NCBI RefSeq assembly: GCF_016808335.1
Contig: NC_053139.1
Span: 14,061,819 to 14,125,818, forward strand
Length of the DNA stretch: 64,000 nt
Direction of reading: 5' to 3'
Source: Panicum virgatum
Taxonomy: Eukaryota; Streptophyta; Magnoliopsida; Poales; Poaceae
Shown: positions 12,568 through 25,165 of the stretch, one piece after another
Layout of the letters: every line of letters begins with the position of its first letter
How positions within the stretch are numbered: position 1 is the first letter of the stretch
Notes under the pieces: model-generated
Seen by the model: only the letters and a program-made list of their open reading frames with translations
Database searches by the model: none
Told to the model about the DNA's origin: nothing
Position numbers and translations under genes: made by a program

Positions 12568-13974
12568 TCCCACGCTCAAGAAGAGGCCAGCGGTAGCTGA
12601 GGCTGTCACGTACGCACGTGTCGGGTTCGTCGTGTCCAGTCATGTCCGTGTCGTGTGGCCACCGGTTAGGCTGTCCGCAGCGGGCTACTGCATCCCGCTC
12701 TGTACCGGGATGGAGTACCCCTTTAGCGAAAAAGTCCCCGCAGCGGGGTGTTGTATCCTGCTCAGTATCATTCTGGAAGCCTCTCCGTGCGCCATTTCCA
12801 ATTGGACGCTCCGACGTGGCGTGGGGCTCGCGACCTGCGCGCCATCCCAACCACCGGCCGCCGGGGGGGGGGGGGGCAAGAGAGCCACCGTCGACTGTGA
12901 GCGAGGAGTCCGGAGCAGCCCATGCCCCCGCCTCGCCTCCTGCCCAGGGAGGGGTGCTCCACCCGTCCGCGAGTCCGCCGCAGCCATGGCCCGAGCGCGT
13001 CGGCGCGGAGCTCGGTCGCCCGCGGGCCTCGGTGCAGGGGAGGCCGGAGGCCGCGCGGTGGAGGCTTGGCCGCGGTCGCCGCTCCGGGCGCGTGGAGAGG
13101 GAGGGAGGGGCCGCTGTCGGGGAGGGGGAGGACGCGGGCGAGGGAGGGGGAGGAAGGAGGGAGAGGCTGCCGTCGGGGAGGGAGAGGACGCGGGCGCCGC
13201 GAGCTCCGCCGTCGGGCGGCCGTGGCGGGCGCCGGCAGCTCCGCCGCCGGGGGCAGGGCTCGGCGCCGGCCCGCACACGCACCTGGTGAGGGAGGGAGGA
13301 GGGCCGTCGGCAGGGTGAGCAACAAGGGGCCCGCTGAGCTCTGCCAGCCACGCTCGCCGCACCAGACCCCGCTGGAGAAGGACGGGCACGGGGAGGGCCG
13401 CCAGGGAAGGCCGGCGCCGCCTGCTCGCCTCGGAGGAGAAGCAGGGGAGGAGAGAGAGAGACGCGGAGAGAGGGAGTGGATGGGTGGGAGATAAGGTTGG
13501 GTGGGTCCCACTCATCAGTGATGGTAGAAGTGGTGGGTGGAATAGATTTGAGTAGAAAATGTAGATGACTAGGATATGGAGGATGAGATATAGAGTATGA
13601 CGAGTGCGGAAGAAATGAATATAGAGTGGATAATCTCGATGACCAGGATGGAATATTCTGTTTAGAGAGTAAATTTTTGCTCGCTGCATTTTGGTTTGGC
13701 TTTGCCACAATGCCACCCGTGGGCGTCTATACTATATACGTCCATGAATGAGACGACAGACGACTGCCCGGCTGAAATTTTTTCTATTTCAAACAAAAAT
13801 ATGGGTCTCTTTCTTTCCTTTCAGATAATATACATTGATCCTTTACAGAAAAAAGATCCCTAACTAGTTAATAACGTGTCAAAAGTACTAATTTTTATAT
13901 TATATGTTTTCTTAGGGGGAATTGTTGTATTATAGGGGGCACCCCTACCGGTGGTTTAGTAGGCCCAAAACACT
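12568..13974. other. GC-rich block of unknown nature with a 13-G run
   Basis: The block from about 12,800 to 13,450 is extremely GC-rich and open in several frames on both strands, which is a composition effect. No domain could be recognised. The left part (accggttaggctgtccgcag, near 12,661) and the right AT-rich tail (13,500-13,720) resemble ends of GC-cored DNA transposons that carry host sequence, but matching terminal repeats could not be shown. A run of 13 G near 12,864 may be an assembly uncertainty. Confidence 0.3.
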
Positions 13975-14961
13975 CCACCAAAATTGACTTTTTTTTTCAT
14001 TTTTATATTAAAAAAACAAAATTTCAAAAATATATGCCGAATAGGGAAATTTTCAAAAATGGGTGACTGTCGCTCCCCTAATGGGCGACAGGGTGACTGT
14101 CGCCCATCCAGTTGGCGACAGGACCTAAATGTAAAATCTAGGTCGCATTAAACATTGAACTTGTAAAATTGATATAAAATCATAGAACAATTGGAAAAAT
14201 ACAAACTCAACTGTTCTGGATTCAATGAAATAAGATCTACAACTTTTGTTACATAAAGTTTTTCATTTGATCAATGTATCTAAATCAAGAAAAATAGTTC
14301 TTGTATCTAGAAAAATATAAAATAATTCATTTGGTCTAGTTGCGCTTATCTAAAATTTACCAAACTTTTTTTATGTCTCTTAGAAAATAAAATAATGGTA
14401 CTGTAAAAGTTATGGCTTCTAATACTCAGTATATCAGCATGGATAAATAACCCATTTAAACTAGACATATTGCAAGATCTAATTTAAAAACTTATTCTAG
14501 AAATGTTTTTTTGGGTCTACCAATTTTGTACAAGCCTATGCTCACCATATGCAATACTCTGGCCAAAGATGACATGCATCCAAAGGATGGATCTTGAAAT
14601 TTAAATAAAAGTGCATTAAAATGATATTTAAAATAGAGCAAGATACATTGATCAAATGAAAAACTTTATGTAACAAAAGTTGTAGATCTTATTTCATAGA
14701 ATCCAGAACAATTGACTTTGTATTTTTTTCGATTTTTCTAAGATTTTATATTGATTTTACAAGTTCACTGTTTAATACGCCCTGGGCGCCAGGACCTAAA
14801 TGTAATTTTTTTTACATTTAGGTCCTGTCGCCAACTGGATGGGCGAGCAGGCACCCTGTCGCCCATTAGGGGGGCGACAGGCACCCATTTTTGAAAATTT
14901 TCCTATTCGGCATATATTTTTGAAATTTTGTTTTTTTTAAATATAAAAATGAAAAAGGTGG
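13975..14961. repeat. Long foldback (inverted-repeat) element FB1
   Basis: The left arm, about 13975-14285, is repeated inverted as 14640-14961. Recognisable paired blocks are the AT-rich outer segment (tttttcatttttatatt), ttcaaaaatatatgccga, a cluster of ggcgacagg words with gtcgcccat, acctaaatgt, and the inner gatctacaacttttgtta. The unpaired loop is about 350 bp of AT-rich DNA. The arms diverge by scattered substitutions and small indels. There is no ORF. It could be a foldback DNA transposon or a MULE-type element with long terminal repeats. No TSD was established. Confidence 0.85.
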
Positions 14962-15020
14962 TAAAGGGAAACCTAGAGGCTTCTTTGCAGCCCAACTGAT
15001 ACCGTGTGGCCCAACTCGCA

Positions 15021-15505
15021 CGATTTTTTTATTTTTATATTTTCAATTTCGTTTTTTATAAAAATATATTTTTGTTTTCGAAATTTACAGGTATACACCC
15101 GGCCTCCCGTTGCCGGGCGGCCGGCACCTGGTCGCCCCACCGCGGGGCGGCAGGGAGTTTTCTATAATTTTCAACGGTAAAAATTTGCGTGCCGGCCCCT
15201 GGAGCACCGGTCGCCCAACAGCAGGGCGGCCGGCCCCCCAGGCCGCACGGCAGCGGGGCGGCGGGCCCTGGTGTGCAATCCGGCCACCCAGACGCGCACC
15301 AGGCTGCAAGCAGCTGCGCGCGGCCCAAGGCCAACAGCGGCGCTCTTCTTTCAACCAGCAGCATATGCAGGTGATTAATTTACTGCTCCATCTCTTTCAT
15401 GCAACAGTGAACTATCTTTGACTTGGCATTGTTTATTTACTGGTTGCTTGCTTTGTCGGATAGATTGAGAAATGGATTAGTTTTTCAGAGAATGATTTTG
15501 AGCCC

Positions 15506-15574
<69 letters not shown>

Positions 15575-16303
15575 CTATTGAGTGTTGAGTGAAAATTTGC
15601 GCGCTGGCCCCTGGAGGACCGGTCGTCTGGCAGCGGAGCACACTTTTGCAGTACTAATGAACTATTAGACCATTATATGTTGTATGAATAGTGTTACGAC
15701 AAACCGAGAACTTTTTTCTGGATTTTTCCTGGATTTTTGGTGAAGCAAATTTTTCCTGGATTATATGCCTGGGGGACGGTCGCCCCGCTGCCGGGCGACC
15801 GGTCCTCCAGGAGCCGGCGCGCAAATTTTCACTGAACACTCAACAGATTATATATATATACGGGCTCAAATTCATTATCTGAAAAACTAATCCATTTCTC
15901 AATCTCCCCGACAAAGCAAGCAAGCAGTAAATAAACAATGCCAAGTCAAAGATAGTTCGTTGTTGCATGAAAGAGATGGAGCAGTAAATTAATCACCTGC
16001 ATGTGCTGCTGGCTGAAAGAGGAGCGCCGCTGTTGGCCTTGGGCAGCGCGCAGCTGCTTGCTGCTGCCTGGTGCGCGTCTGGGTGGCCGGCTAGGCCCGC
16101 CGCCCCGCTACCGGCAGCATGGGGGACCGGCCGCCCCGCTGCCAGGCAACCGGTCCTCCAGGGACCGGCTCGTAAATTTTCACCGTTGAAAATTATTGAA
16201 AACCCCCTGCCGCCTGGGCTCCCCGTATATACCTGTAAATTTTGAAAACGAAAATATATTTTTGTAAAAAACGAAATTGAAAAATAAAAAAATAAAAAAA
16301 CCG
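15021..16303. repeat. Long foldback element FB2 with a nested inner hairpin
   Basis: The outer arms, about 15021-15505 and 15852-16303, are inverted copies. Shared blocks are the tttcaatttcgtttttt outer segment, the CCGGCC/GGGCGGCCGG cluster, a GCTGCGCGC stretch, aggtgattaatttactgc, and cccgtatata next to the loop. The loop holds a (TA)n run and a second inverted pair. Those inner arms, about 15578-15645 and 15770-15850, share gagtgttgagtgaaaattt and a GGACCGGTCG-type block. The result is a hairpin within a hairpin. The outer AT-rich segments resemble those of FB1, so the two are probably related. No coding capacity was seen. Confidence 0.85.
15507..15571. repeat. (TA)n microsatellite in the FB2 loop
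   Basis: A pure alternating TA tract of 65 bp. The equivalent position on the other arm has only about 12 bp (15850-15861), so the tract expanded after the inverted repeat formed. Confidence 0.95.
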
Positions 16304-18329
16304 CCCCAACTGGCTAGGATGCACTGCTAGCCCAGACTTCTCCTTGGACCCGATCGACGCGAGAGCGGCGTGCATACATATGACACGTGAGAAACCTATC
16401 GACGGCTTCGCGAGAGAGACGCAAATCAAAATGCCACGCGCCGCCGCCGTGCGACCCCGACGAGTACTCGCCATCCTGTCTCGGTGCTGTAGCCTCCATG
16501 GCTACTCTTCCCGGTGGGATCAAACACGGCCGCCTCCGTTCCTTGGTAACGGTACCCCCGAATTCTACGATTCTTCTTTGTCTGTTTTTTCATCTGTACG
16601 TATATCCACTAGATTTGCGTGTCCTGAGATCGAAGTAAATCTGATGGTTCATCATTGTTGATTTTCTCGGATTGCTTGGCCAGGGTTTCATTTCAAACGA
16701 GATTCTTGAAATTGAAATTCGCTTGATCATAGTGATCCGAAGCGAGACCACGCGCCCGGCGATCTGATCACGAAACGGAATCGAGATTTTCGCATGTGAA
16801 GTCGCAACTTATTCAAAGTAAGTTTTGTAATTTCTGCAATATTAGTACGAATATTCAAATATCACAACGAACCATCTGATGAATTTATCCCACGGCTGGC
16901 TAGGTCATCAGGTGAACATAACGATGCCACCAATGGCTCATCAGTCGGGAAGTCGGTAGACACAATTTCGAGGAGGAGATGATAAACAATGCAACTTGGG
17001 AGTATATTCCTAATAAAGGTAATGAGTCAGTATTTGTTGTCTTTGAAAGCTAGGGCTACTTGTGCTTGTCTTATTCTTCTTGTCCTACTAAGTAGTAAGC
17101 ACTTTGATTGCAAGTTTTTTGTTATCATTTTTAAAGTGTCATTTTTAGAAAATTCAGACTATAACATATACCCACTGCTCGGTAATTGGACAATTATCAT
17201 TGCTAACACCTTTGCAACCAAATCAAGCAGTATTGATGATGAACCCAGAATATGATCGAGCTGCATAAGGTGAACTGGGCATGTGGCATATTAAATGGGT
17301 CAACTATGTAATTGATGCTCGCAACTCATGGAATTGGACAAAAGAAGGGACAAATTAAGGTAACCAAGTGACAATCATCTTTCAATTTTCTATGCTAGCA
17401 CAATTAGTCGATGCTTCCTTTAGCTGTGGTTATTTTTGGCGCATGCTAAGAAATTCATCCAGCTCAGCCATTAATTCAGTCTATAAGCCGACTCATCCAT
17501 TTAAAAGGCCATTGAAATTGAAAAGCAAGGCCCGCCCAATGGTTTTGAGGGCCCTAGATAGAACTGGATACTATAGTTCTTTTGTGCTAAATATTTTTTT
17601 AATACTATAGAACTGGATAAGTCTCTGCCTGTACATTGCTATAAGTGGCAAAAGGGCAATACACATAGCATGGGTATACATGGTTATACGACCAGGTTAT
17701 TGATATATTGATATCCTGAAGGAAACTTATGCACAATACTTTTAAATTAAACAAACCAAGGTACACCATGATATCCAAATCATCACAACTTGCTATGAAA
17801 TAGTTTTGCCTGTGATGCGCTTAATATATTTAACACATTTAGAAAGCATTCTCCGACAGCATTCCCATCAAACGTAAAAGCATTGATTATGAAGTTTTGC
17901 CTCAATGTCTAACCATATACGTAAATGTCTAATGTGTGATAGGTAGTATCATGTCTTGGAAAGTACATATATTATATTCACCGTATACATTGGTGTGCTT
18001 TTAGCACGGTTCTACGCATGCATGTATAATGAAAAGGGGTAGCTAGATATTACCAGTGAGAGATTAAATTATATAAACTATATTATAAAATTATATATAT
18101 TAAGAGAACATGAGATGAGATTTATTATAAGTTCCTCTACAAGAACTTTCAACTTTCCTCACAAATATTCTCGCATTTAGGGTCATATGAGCTCATGAGT
18201 CATGACAGCCATATAATTTAGATTAATATCTAGAAATGTCCGCATATACATCTTGTATGGAAGTTTTCACATCAATCTAGAGTAGTTTTCAGGTCAATCC
18301 AAATAAGTTTTTACCCTCGCTAGGTTTGG
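16304..18329. other. Region with possible unassigned gene fragments
   Basis: No complete gene. Three short plus-strand pieces look faintly like exons. One starts at the ATG near 16498 and reads MATLPGGIKHGRLRSL before a gtaacg donor-like site. A second, about 16875-16982, reads SDEFIPRLARSSGEHN and onward. A third lies near 17270-17360. They are not in one clear gene model and no family was recognised. The remainder is AT-rich. Confidence 0.2.
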
Positions 18330-18358
18330 TTAGGTTTGTGCCCGTGCGTTGCTACGGG
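18330..18358 (-). mobile_element. Helitron-like 3' terminus (hairpin plus CTAA)
   Basis: On the minus strand CCCGTAGCAACGCACGGG forms a short stem-loop followed seven bases later by CTAA. This layout (GC-rich hairpin, then CTRR) is that of grass Helitron 3' ends. The body would then extend to higher coordinates. No 5' TC terminus was located and the base after CTAA is C rather than the expected T, so this is tentative. Confidence 0.3.
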
Positions 18359-19564
<1,206 letters not shown>

Positions 19565-20148
19565 ACCGATCCCCCGCGGGAGGGCTCCGCCTCGCCCGAC
19601 CCCCGCGGGAATGACAAGCTTGAAAGTTCCCGTCCGTGACCATGGTGGTGCAAGGCAAGTAGTCGGCAGTGGCGTGATGAGGTTAACTCGCGGCCACGAC
19701 CTTAGTGGCGTGGAGACGAACGGCGCAGAACCAAGTCATTATCAGCTTACGCTAGCAAGTTTACAGCAGGTAGTAGCAAGAAGCTAGCTAACCTAGCTTA
19801 TGCATCTACAACTAGTTGGGCGCGGTGCACACGAGGTAGTGAACAGCCGCCGCGTTGTAAAAAAAAAGAAGGAAAAAGAAAAGGATATGGTGAATGCCCA
19901 GCAAAGAATACGTGTACAAAAATGCAGATTAAATGACTAATGAAGTTTGTTCGACACAAGCTAGTATGGCATGACTGTCTAATGAGACACCAGATTAATC
20001 AAAAGGGGGTGCAGATAATGCCCCGTTCCTAGCTAAGCTCCAAAATTATTAAGATGCTAGTGAGACTCTAACCAAGATGTCCACATGACCAAGAGCATAA
20101 AAATAATAACAATAGTAACTATTTGGGGGCAACATAAGATGGCCCTGA
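19565..20148. other. Spacer with an isolated GC-rich repeat unit
   Basis: 19566-19610 carries one and a half units of the CCCGACCCCCGCGGGAGGG repeat that is tandem at 22604-22759. The rest has no recognisable gene. Confidence 0.4.
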
Positions 20149-22270
20149 CTACTCCAACGACAACGACTCCTGGGACAACATATCCTTGATATGGTACGCT
20201 AGGATGGTGGCGATGTCTGACACGACTGCACCCTCCTGATCTCTCCTCTTCTCTGTAGCTTGTTCCACCAGATCCTTCACCTCTGCTATATGCTCCTCCA
20301 ACTTGTCAGCACTGACACGCTGCGAGTGGACGGCATTGTTGTAGCTGATAGTGTTGAGAGTAGACCTCCTCTCGCTCCAGGAGTTCCGCCACACGCACCC
20401 GTGTGGACTTCGGCAATCGTTCATATTCTACAGCTGCCAAAATCTTCTGTGACTCGGTGGCAACCTTCAAGCGTGCAGAGTCCACATCCTCGCGTCTCGT
20501 CAACCTGCGCTCTAAGTCATCATTGGCTTCAGCAAAAGCTGCCTCTAGCTTCTTCAAGTGAGAGCGGCCCTCCTCCTCGGCAGGATTGGTGGGTGCCTCA
20601 GCAGTAGAGGTACCATCCAGGAGTATCACCAACGCCTCTAGACGGGAGATGAGTCGGGCCAAGCTCTCTGGGCACGCTCCCTTGTAGTACGTACCCAGTA
20701 GGACACGTACATCCGGATGCAGCGCGTAGTGATCTCCTTGTCAATGGGATCTTCTTTTAGGAGGCGTTGAATATCCTTCAGCTCGACGTGGATGCCGCGT
20801 GCATCACGGCGTTCACGCTCTGATCCGGTGGGAAGACAAGGGGATGTGCTCCTCAGTCCCTGCTTGAGGACGAACAAGGTTGGGGAGGCACTGTGGATGC
20901 TTGAGGACAAGATTCGAGATACGTGCGTCAGCTTTGATCTTGAACTCCTTAGCTCTTTCCAGGAGTTTCAACACATCATGATTCCTTGTTCTCTCGAGCT
21001 CAGAGAGAGGGACCGGCCTGCTGTTCATGCTCTTATTAGCTGTAGGGTTGATAGAAAATATGAGCAAGCTAAAAGGTTTACAGAGCACAAGCAAATGGGC
21101 GTTGCATCGATATTGTTTTCTAACCTTGGCTATTCTCAGCCTCCTTGTTCAGGCGTGCTGGCAATTCCTCTCCTTGTTCAGGAGCAGTGGGTGTAGGCAT
21201 TTGGCCATCTGATCCAGGTTGGTTTGCCACGATAGGAGGTACAGGAGCCTTAGAGATGTTAGCCGGAGCCGCCGGCGCATTGATCGCCATTGAAGGCGCC
21301 ACTGTCGAGGGTGTGGATGGTGGAGCTGAAACCTGAACCGGGCATGGGACTTGAGTCGTGCCTGTGCCATCATGAGCTTGTGAATCCTGAGCAGCGTCCT
21401 GGTACAACAGTAAGTCATCCAATGAACCATCATCTGTAAATAAATACTCAGGTAGCTCAAGGTGGGACACAAGGCTGTCCACAGTCACACCCTCAGGCCA
21501 CTTTGAGAGTACAAAAAAAAAGTTACTTCCAAAACCATGCAAAGAAGAGAAACTATGAGGAAAAAACACTTAGGCCCGTGCAGAGCGGAAGATGGGCCAA
21601 GCTAGGCATCCCATTCATTTGTGTCGGCTGAGTATCCTTATCCTAAAAAAACAAGAAAGCAATTGTGAAGGATGCATGACAGTGATGTGCTCCTCTGTTT
21701 AGATCATATTAACTCGGAAGTAAATTACCTTCTGCACGGCCACATGCGCTTGGGTAGACATTACCTCCCTCCAAAGTTGCTGAAGAGTTCGGCTTGATGG
21801 ATATGTCTGGTAGAGGTCGAGGCAGCAGAACTGGCTCGTCTTTCTGAGCCTTGGCAGAGTGCGCCAGTTTGGACGAACCTTTCGGCGACAGGCCGGTAGA
21901 TTCATTGTCGCGAGCGCCTCCACCGCTGCTCGCTATCTTCAACTTCTTCCTTGCAGGAGCTCAGAGGAGGACTCATAGTTGACTATCTCCTCATCTTCTA
22001 TTGTCATGATGCCAGGCAGATCGCCGTTGCGCCGGCCACTAGAAGTGCTTCCGCCGTCGCGCTCCCTCCTCCGGCATGCATAAAGACGAGAGCAAATAGG
22101 AAGGAAATCAGTTGATCAACAAAAGAAAAAGATGGAACAAGATGCATTAGCTTCTTGCCACGAGCGTTGGGAGTTTTGATAGGCTTGCCTGTTGACGGGA
22201 GATCGACGAAAGCTTGACCTAATTTCCTTGGCGGCGGAGATTCAACAAAATAATGAATGCCACAGGGCCC
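20149..22270 (-). pseudogene. Unidentified multi-exon coding remnant, coiled-coil and Pro/Ala-rich
   Basis: On the minus strand several stretches look like exons of one degraded gene. Near 22260-22140 it reads GIHYFVESPPPRKLGQAF. Near 22020-21760 comes an acidic segment (IEDEEIVNYESSSE) then a Lys/Ser-rich piece ending at a gtaatg donor-like site. 21500-21120 holds WPEGVTVDSLVSHLELPEYL and a Pro/Ala/Thr-rich tail. 21060-20640 and 20660-20150 hold charged heptad-like helices (KKLEAAFAEANDDLERRL; DKLEEHIAEVKDLVEQATEK). Frames shift between pieces. I do not recognise the family. Because it is bracketed by copies of a 29-bp repeat at 19566 and 22604, it may be cargo or an accessory gene of a transposon. 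Confidence 0.4.
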
Positions 22271-22376
22271 TATGTATACAAGGGTGATTGATGAGCCCCT
22301 ACTCTTGTAGAAGATTTGATCTCATCGCCGACTGCGTGCGTCCCGTCGACGCGTCGGTTAACATATGAATTTTCTT

Positions 22377-22423
22377 CACCAATTTGAGTTTGGATTAGCT
22401 ATGCATCCAATCCCAAATTGGTG
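22377..22423. repeat. Short hairpin (18-bp arms)
   Basis: CACCAATTTGAGTTTGGA and TCCAATCCCAAATTGGTG pair with two mismatches around an 11-base loop. It may be a relic MITE end. There is no evidence for a functional small RNA. Confidence 0.6.
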
Positions 22424-22603
22424 AGGGGCATTTGTTTGACGAGATTTTGTGCAACCAATCTAAAATAGATGAGTCGTATACATGAACGTTGTTACAGAAG
22501 CTTAGCATGTGAAGCCTCAAGCAAAGAATGTGCCCATGCATGCACGTGCATTTCACCAACATACCGACAGGCCAAGCGCGACCTGCGGCCCAGACACTTG
22601 TCT

Positions 22604-22759
22604 GATCCCCGAGGGATGGCTCCACGACACCCGACCCCCGCGGGAGGGCTCCGTCTCACCCGACCCCTGCAGGAGGCCTCCGCGACGCCCGACCCCCGCG
22701 GGAGAGCTCCGCCACTCCCGACCCCTGCAGGAGGGCTCCGCCTCGCCGACCCCCGCAGA
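22604..22759 (+). repeat. 29-bp GC-rich minisatellite, about 5.4 copies
   Basis: Consensus unit GACCCCYGCRGGAGGGCTCC followed by GYCTCRCCC. Copies differ by a few substitutions. An isolated copy lies at 19566. Confidence 0.85.
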
Positions 22760-23099
22760 GAAGGACGAGAGCGCAAGAACCCGAACTAGACCGGTGAGTC
22801 GGAACACCGATGTGCATTTACGTGCAGCGGCCGAAATATACTCGGTGCCTATGCACATATACGACACCAACGGACGGGTTGATGTATTGTCACGTTTAGC
22901 CGGGCCCGCGCGACTGCCGGCATAGCCCAGAAGGTTCTAGAAACATCAGGACTCTAGAACCCCTTGCCATTGTCATGTAGTGTATTGGCCAATAACAGAA
23001 CAACAGAGATCTACGCGTACACACGAGCATACATCATTTCATTCTTTTAGCTTGTCACACACGCGTGTTGGAGGATATCCTTGATCAGGCCCGCGCTGC

Positions 23100-24079
23100 A
23101 GTGAGGTTGGATGGCCACGATGCTTATCCTCTCGTCGTTCCATTTTTCACGCCGGGAATCCGGGTGGATGAGTCCTTCGGGTTTTTCTCAACAAAACTGG
23201 AGGCTGGTGGCACATCGGATGGAAGCCCTACACCCTAACCTAGGCCTATATAAACGCACGCACCTCTCTGTGCTCCGGGTCCGATTCTCTCGGAGTCAAG
23301 AAGGCAGGCGCAAGGGGGAGCCGAAGAGGAGGTCACGTCCACCTAAATCTTCGTCTTCCTCGCTGCCGTCGCCTTCATCTTGGAGCCACTGGAGTTGGCC
23401 GCCTTCTCGCCGTCGCCGCTGGCTGGCTAGGGGCACCAACCCCGAGGCCAGTCATCCTCTGGCTCTGCAGAGAGCTCACTCCAAGGCCCTGGATCAGAGG
23501 CCAACACGCCATGCACGCACTCCGACTCGGCCTACCAGGGGGTTCTCTCCCCCAAAAAGGTAGTGACGAAGCGCGTGGGTTCGGTCTCTGGTGGTGCACG
23601 TCTTGCGCAGGTCGCTACACTCCAAGTAGTGCAGCCGGAGTTGCCCACATACTCCCCGGAGTACTCTCTGCTAGTCCTAGCCCGCCACGCTACCGTGTGG
23701 TCGGGGCTAAGGTTGGCGCTGGGAAGGTGCTATGCCCGCCATTGGATTGCGGCGATGCGGACTCCCTTCCAGATTCGGTGCAGCGTTTCGTCAAGCCGCC
23801 ACCAATCTGTGGTCCGCCAGACATCCACGCCTGAACCGATAGCGGCGACGACGATGACGACGGCGAGGAGGAGGAGCCCACCGACGTCACGGCACTTCGT
23901 GAGCAGCTCGCCACACTTCGACGTCACCAACTATGGATGAGCGCGTAGCCAAGTGCGAGATAGATTGGATGGAGCTTGGGGACAGGATAGACACCCTTCG
24001 CAAGGCCGTTTGTTCCAAGATCAAATGCCTTGCGAAGGCGACCGGGAACGAGGATCTCTATAGATCCCTGGACCCGAAG
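23100..24079 (+). other. LTR-like leader and transposon-associated coding remnant
   Basis: A TATA-type box (cctatataaacgcac, about 23247-23261) is followed by a GC-rich leader. Block 23370-23500 is repeated at 28790-28935. From about 23511 a plus-strand frame reads through an acidic stretch (GDDDDDGEEEEPTD, after one stop) and ALREQLATLRRHQL, shifts, then reads MDERVAKCEIDWMELGDRI and ends at 24079. The last part is coiled-coil-like. No family was recognised; a retroelement or transposon gene is likely from context. Confidence 0.35.
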
Positions 24080-24783
24080 TAGGGTGTAGGTTTAGAGTTG
24101 GTGCTGATTTCCCTTCCAAATTTATTCAGTGATGCAGAATTCTATACAAGTGGTCGTAGCCAAGAATACAATTGACTAAAGTCTGAACCATGAACACTAT
24201 GTCATAGCAGTGTATTCAGAGTTCCAACCCTTTTATTTAGGAAGGGGGATGGTTTATAGCCAGACTCTCCATACATCGCAAGGTCCAACTCTCCGCAAAG
24301 CATTTAGTCAGTTTGAACACAAATAATATAAAAATGTACAATAGCAAGGTAACATAAATAATGCCACAATTCTAATATTGCATAAATTAAGAGGAAATAT
24401 TACATGTCATATTTGCTTTCAAGAAGACATGAGCAAAGATGTAAGAGAGAAGCACAAATATCTAAAGTGATACAGTTACTGTTCTCCATTAGAGCATTAA
24501 TTATATCAGTAGTGACCTACAAGAGTAGAGAATACGTAAGAGATCGAAATGCATGGACCTCTAACAAAGATGTAATTAAGAGTACATACAACAAAATCTG
24601 ACAATCTACATGTAGCATCAATAGATCCCCTTATATCATTTCTTTGCCAACACCGATAAACCGCCTGCAAATATCATCATATCACACAGGACTACCATTA
24701 CTCCATATATATAACATAATTGTGTCTCACATCAGAAAATGAATTCTTGATAATTACTCAGTAGATCTTATTTTGGACCTTTA

Positions 24784-25150
24784 TGTTAGATATGTGTCGA
24801 ATATGTGTACAGTTTGGTTACGACTGGACTAGAGTTGTAATTTGGTAGGTTAGGGATAGAGTTTGAGTCGTACTTTGTATCCCTAGGGCCCATAAATACG
24901 AGGGCAATACCATGTAACCATGAGGCGGCTCGGGCGGCTGGTGTGGGCGGTGGTGTGGCCGCGGTGGTGCCCGGATGCCAGTGTAGCTGCTGTTTATGGG
25001 GAGGAGTGCCCGTAGTCATGCCCCGAGGGTGTAGTCACATCGCCGAACCTTGTTAAAAAAACATCGTGCCTCGGTGTCGTTCTCGTTTGTGTGATCTTGT
25101 GATTTGGTTCCGCGTTCTTGGGTTATCACTTCCGCGCTATTATTCTAACA
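24784..25150 (+). repeat. 5' LTR of the copia element
   Basis: Begins TGTTAGATATGTG and ends TATTCTAACA. It carries a TATA-like cataaatac near 24890. It differs from the 3' LTR by roughly 15-20 scattered changes, mostly transitions, by eye. Confidence 0.95.
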
Positions 25151-25152
25151 AG

Positions 25153-25165
25153 TGGTATCAGAGCC
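25153..25165 (+). promoter_or_regulatory. Primer-binding site (initiator tRNA-Met)
   Basis: TGGTATCAGAGCC lies two bases after the 5' LTR and is complementary to the 3' end of plant initiator tRNA-Met. Confidence 0.9.

Noticed and set aside
12425..13708. 427-codon minus-strand ORF and overlapping long ORFs on both strands
   Set aside because: Several frames are open at once because the DNA is very GC-rich. The translation is low-complexity Pro/Arg/Ala without domains, and it starts within, or reads into, the hAT element.
12661..13720. PIF/Harbinger or Pack-MULE boundaries around the GC-rich block
   Set aside because: Left-end words look transposon-like, but no matching inverted right end or target duplication could be found.
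22604..22759. CRISPR-like regular repeats
   Set aside because: The units abut with no unique spacers and the context is a plant genome, so this is a minisatellite.
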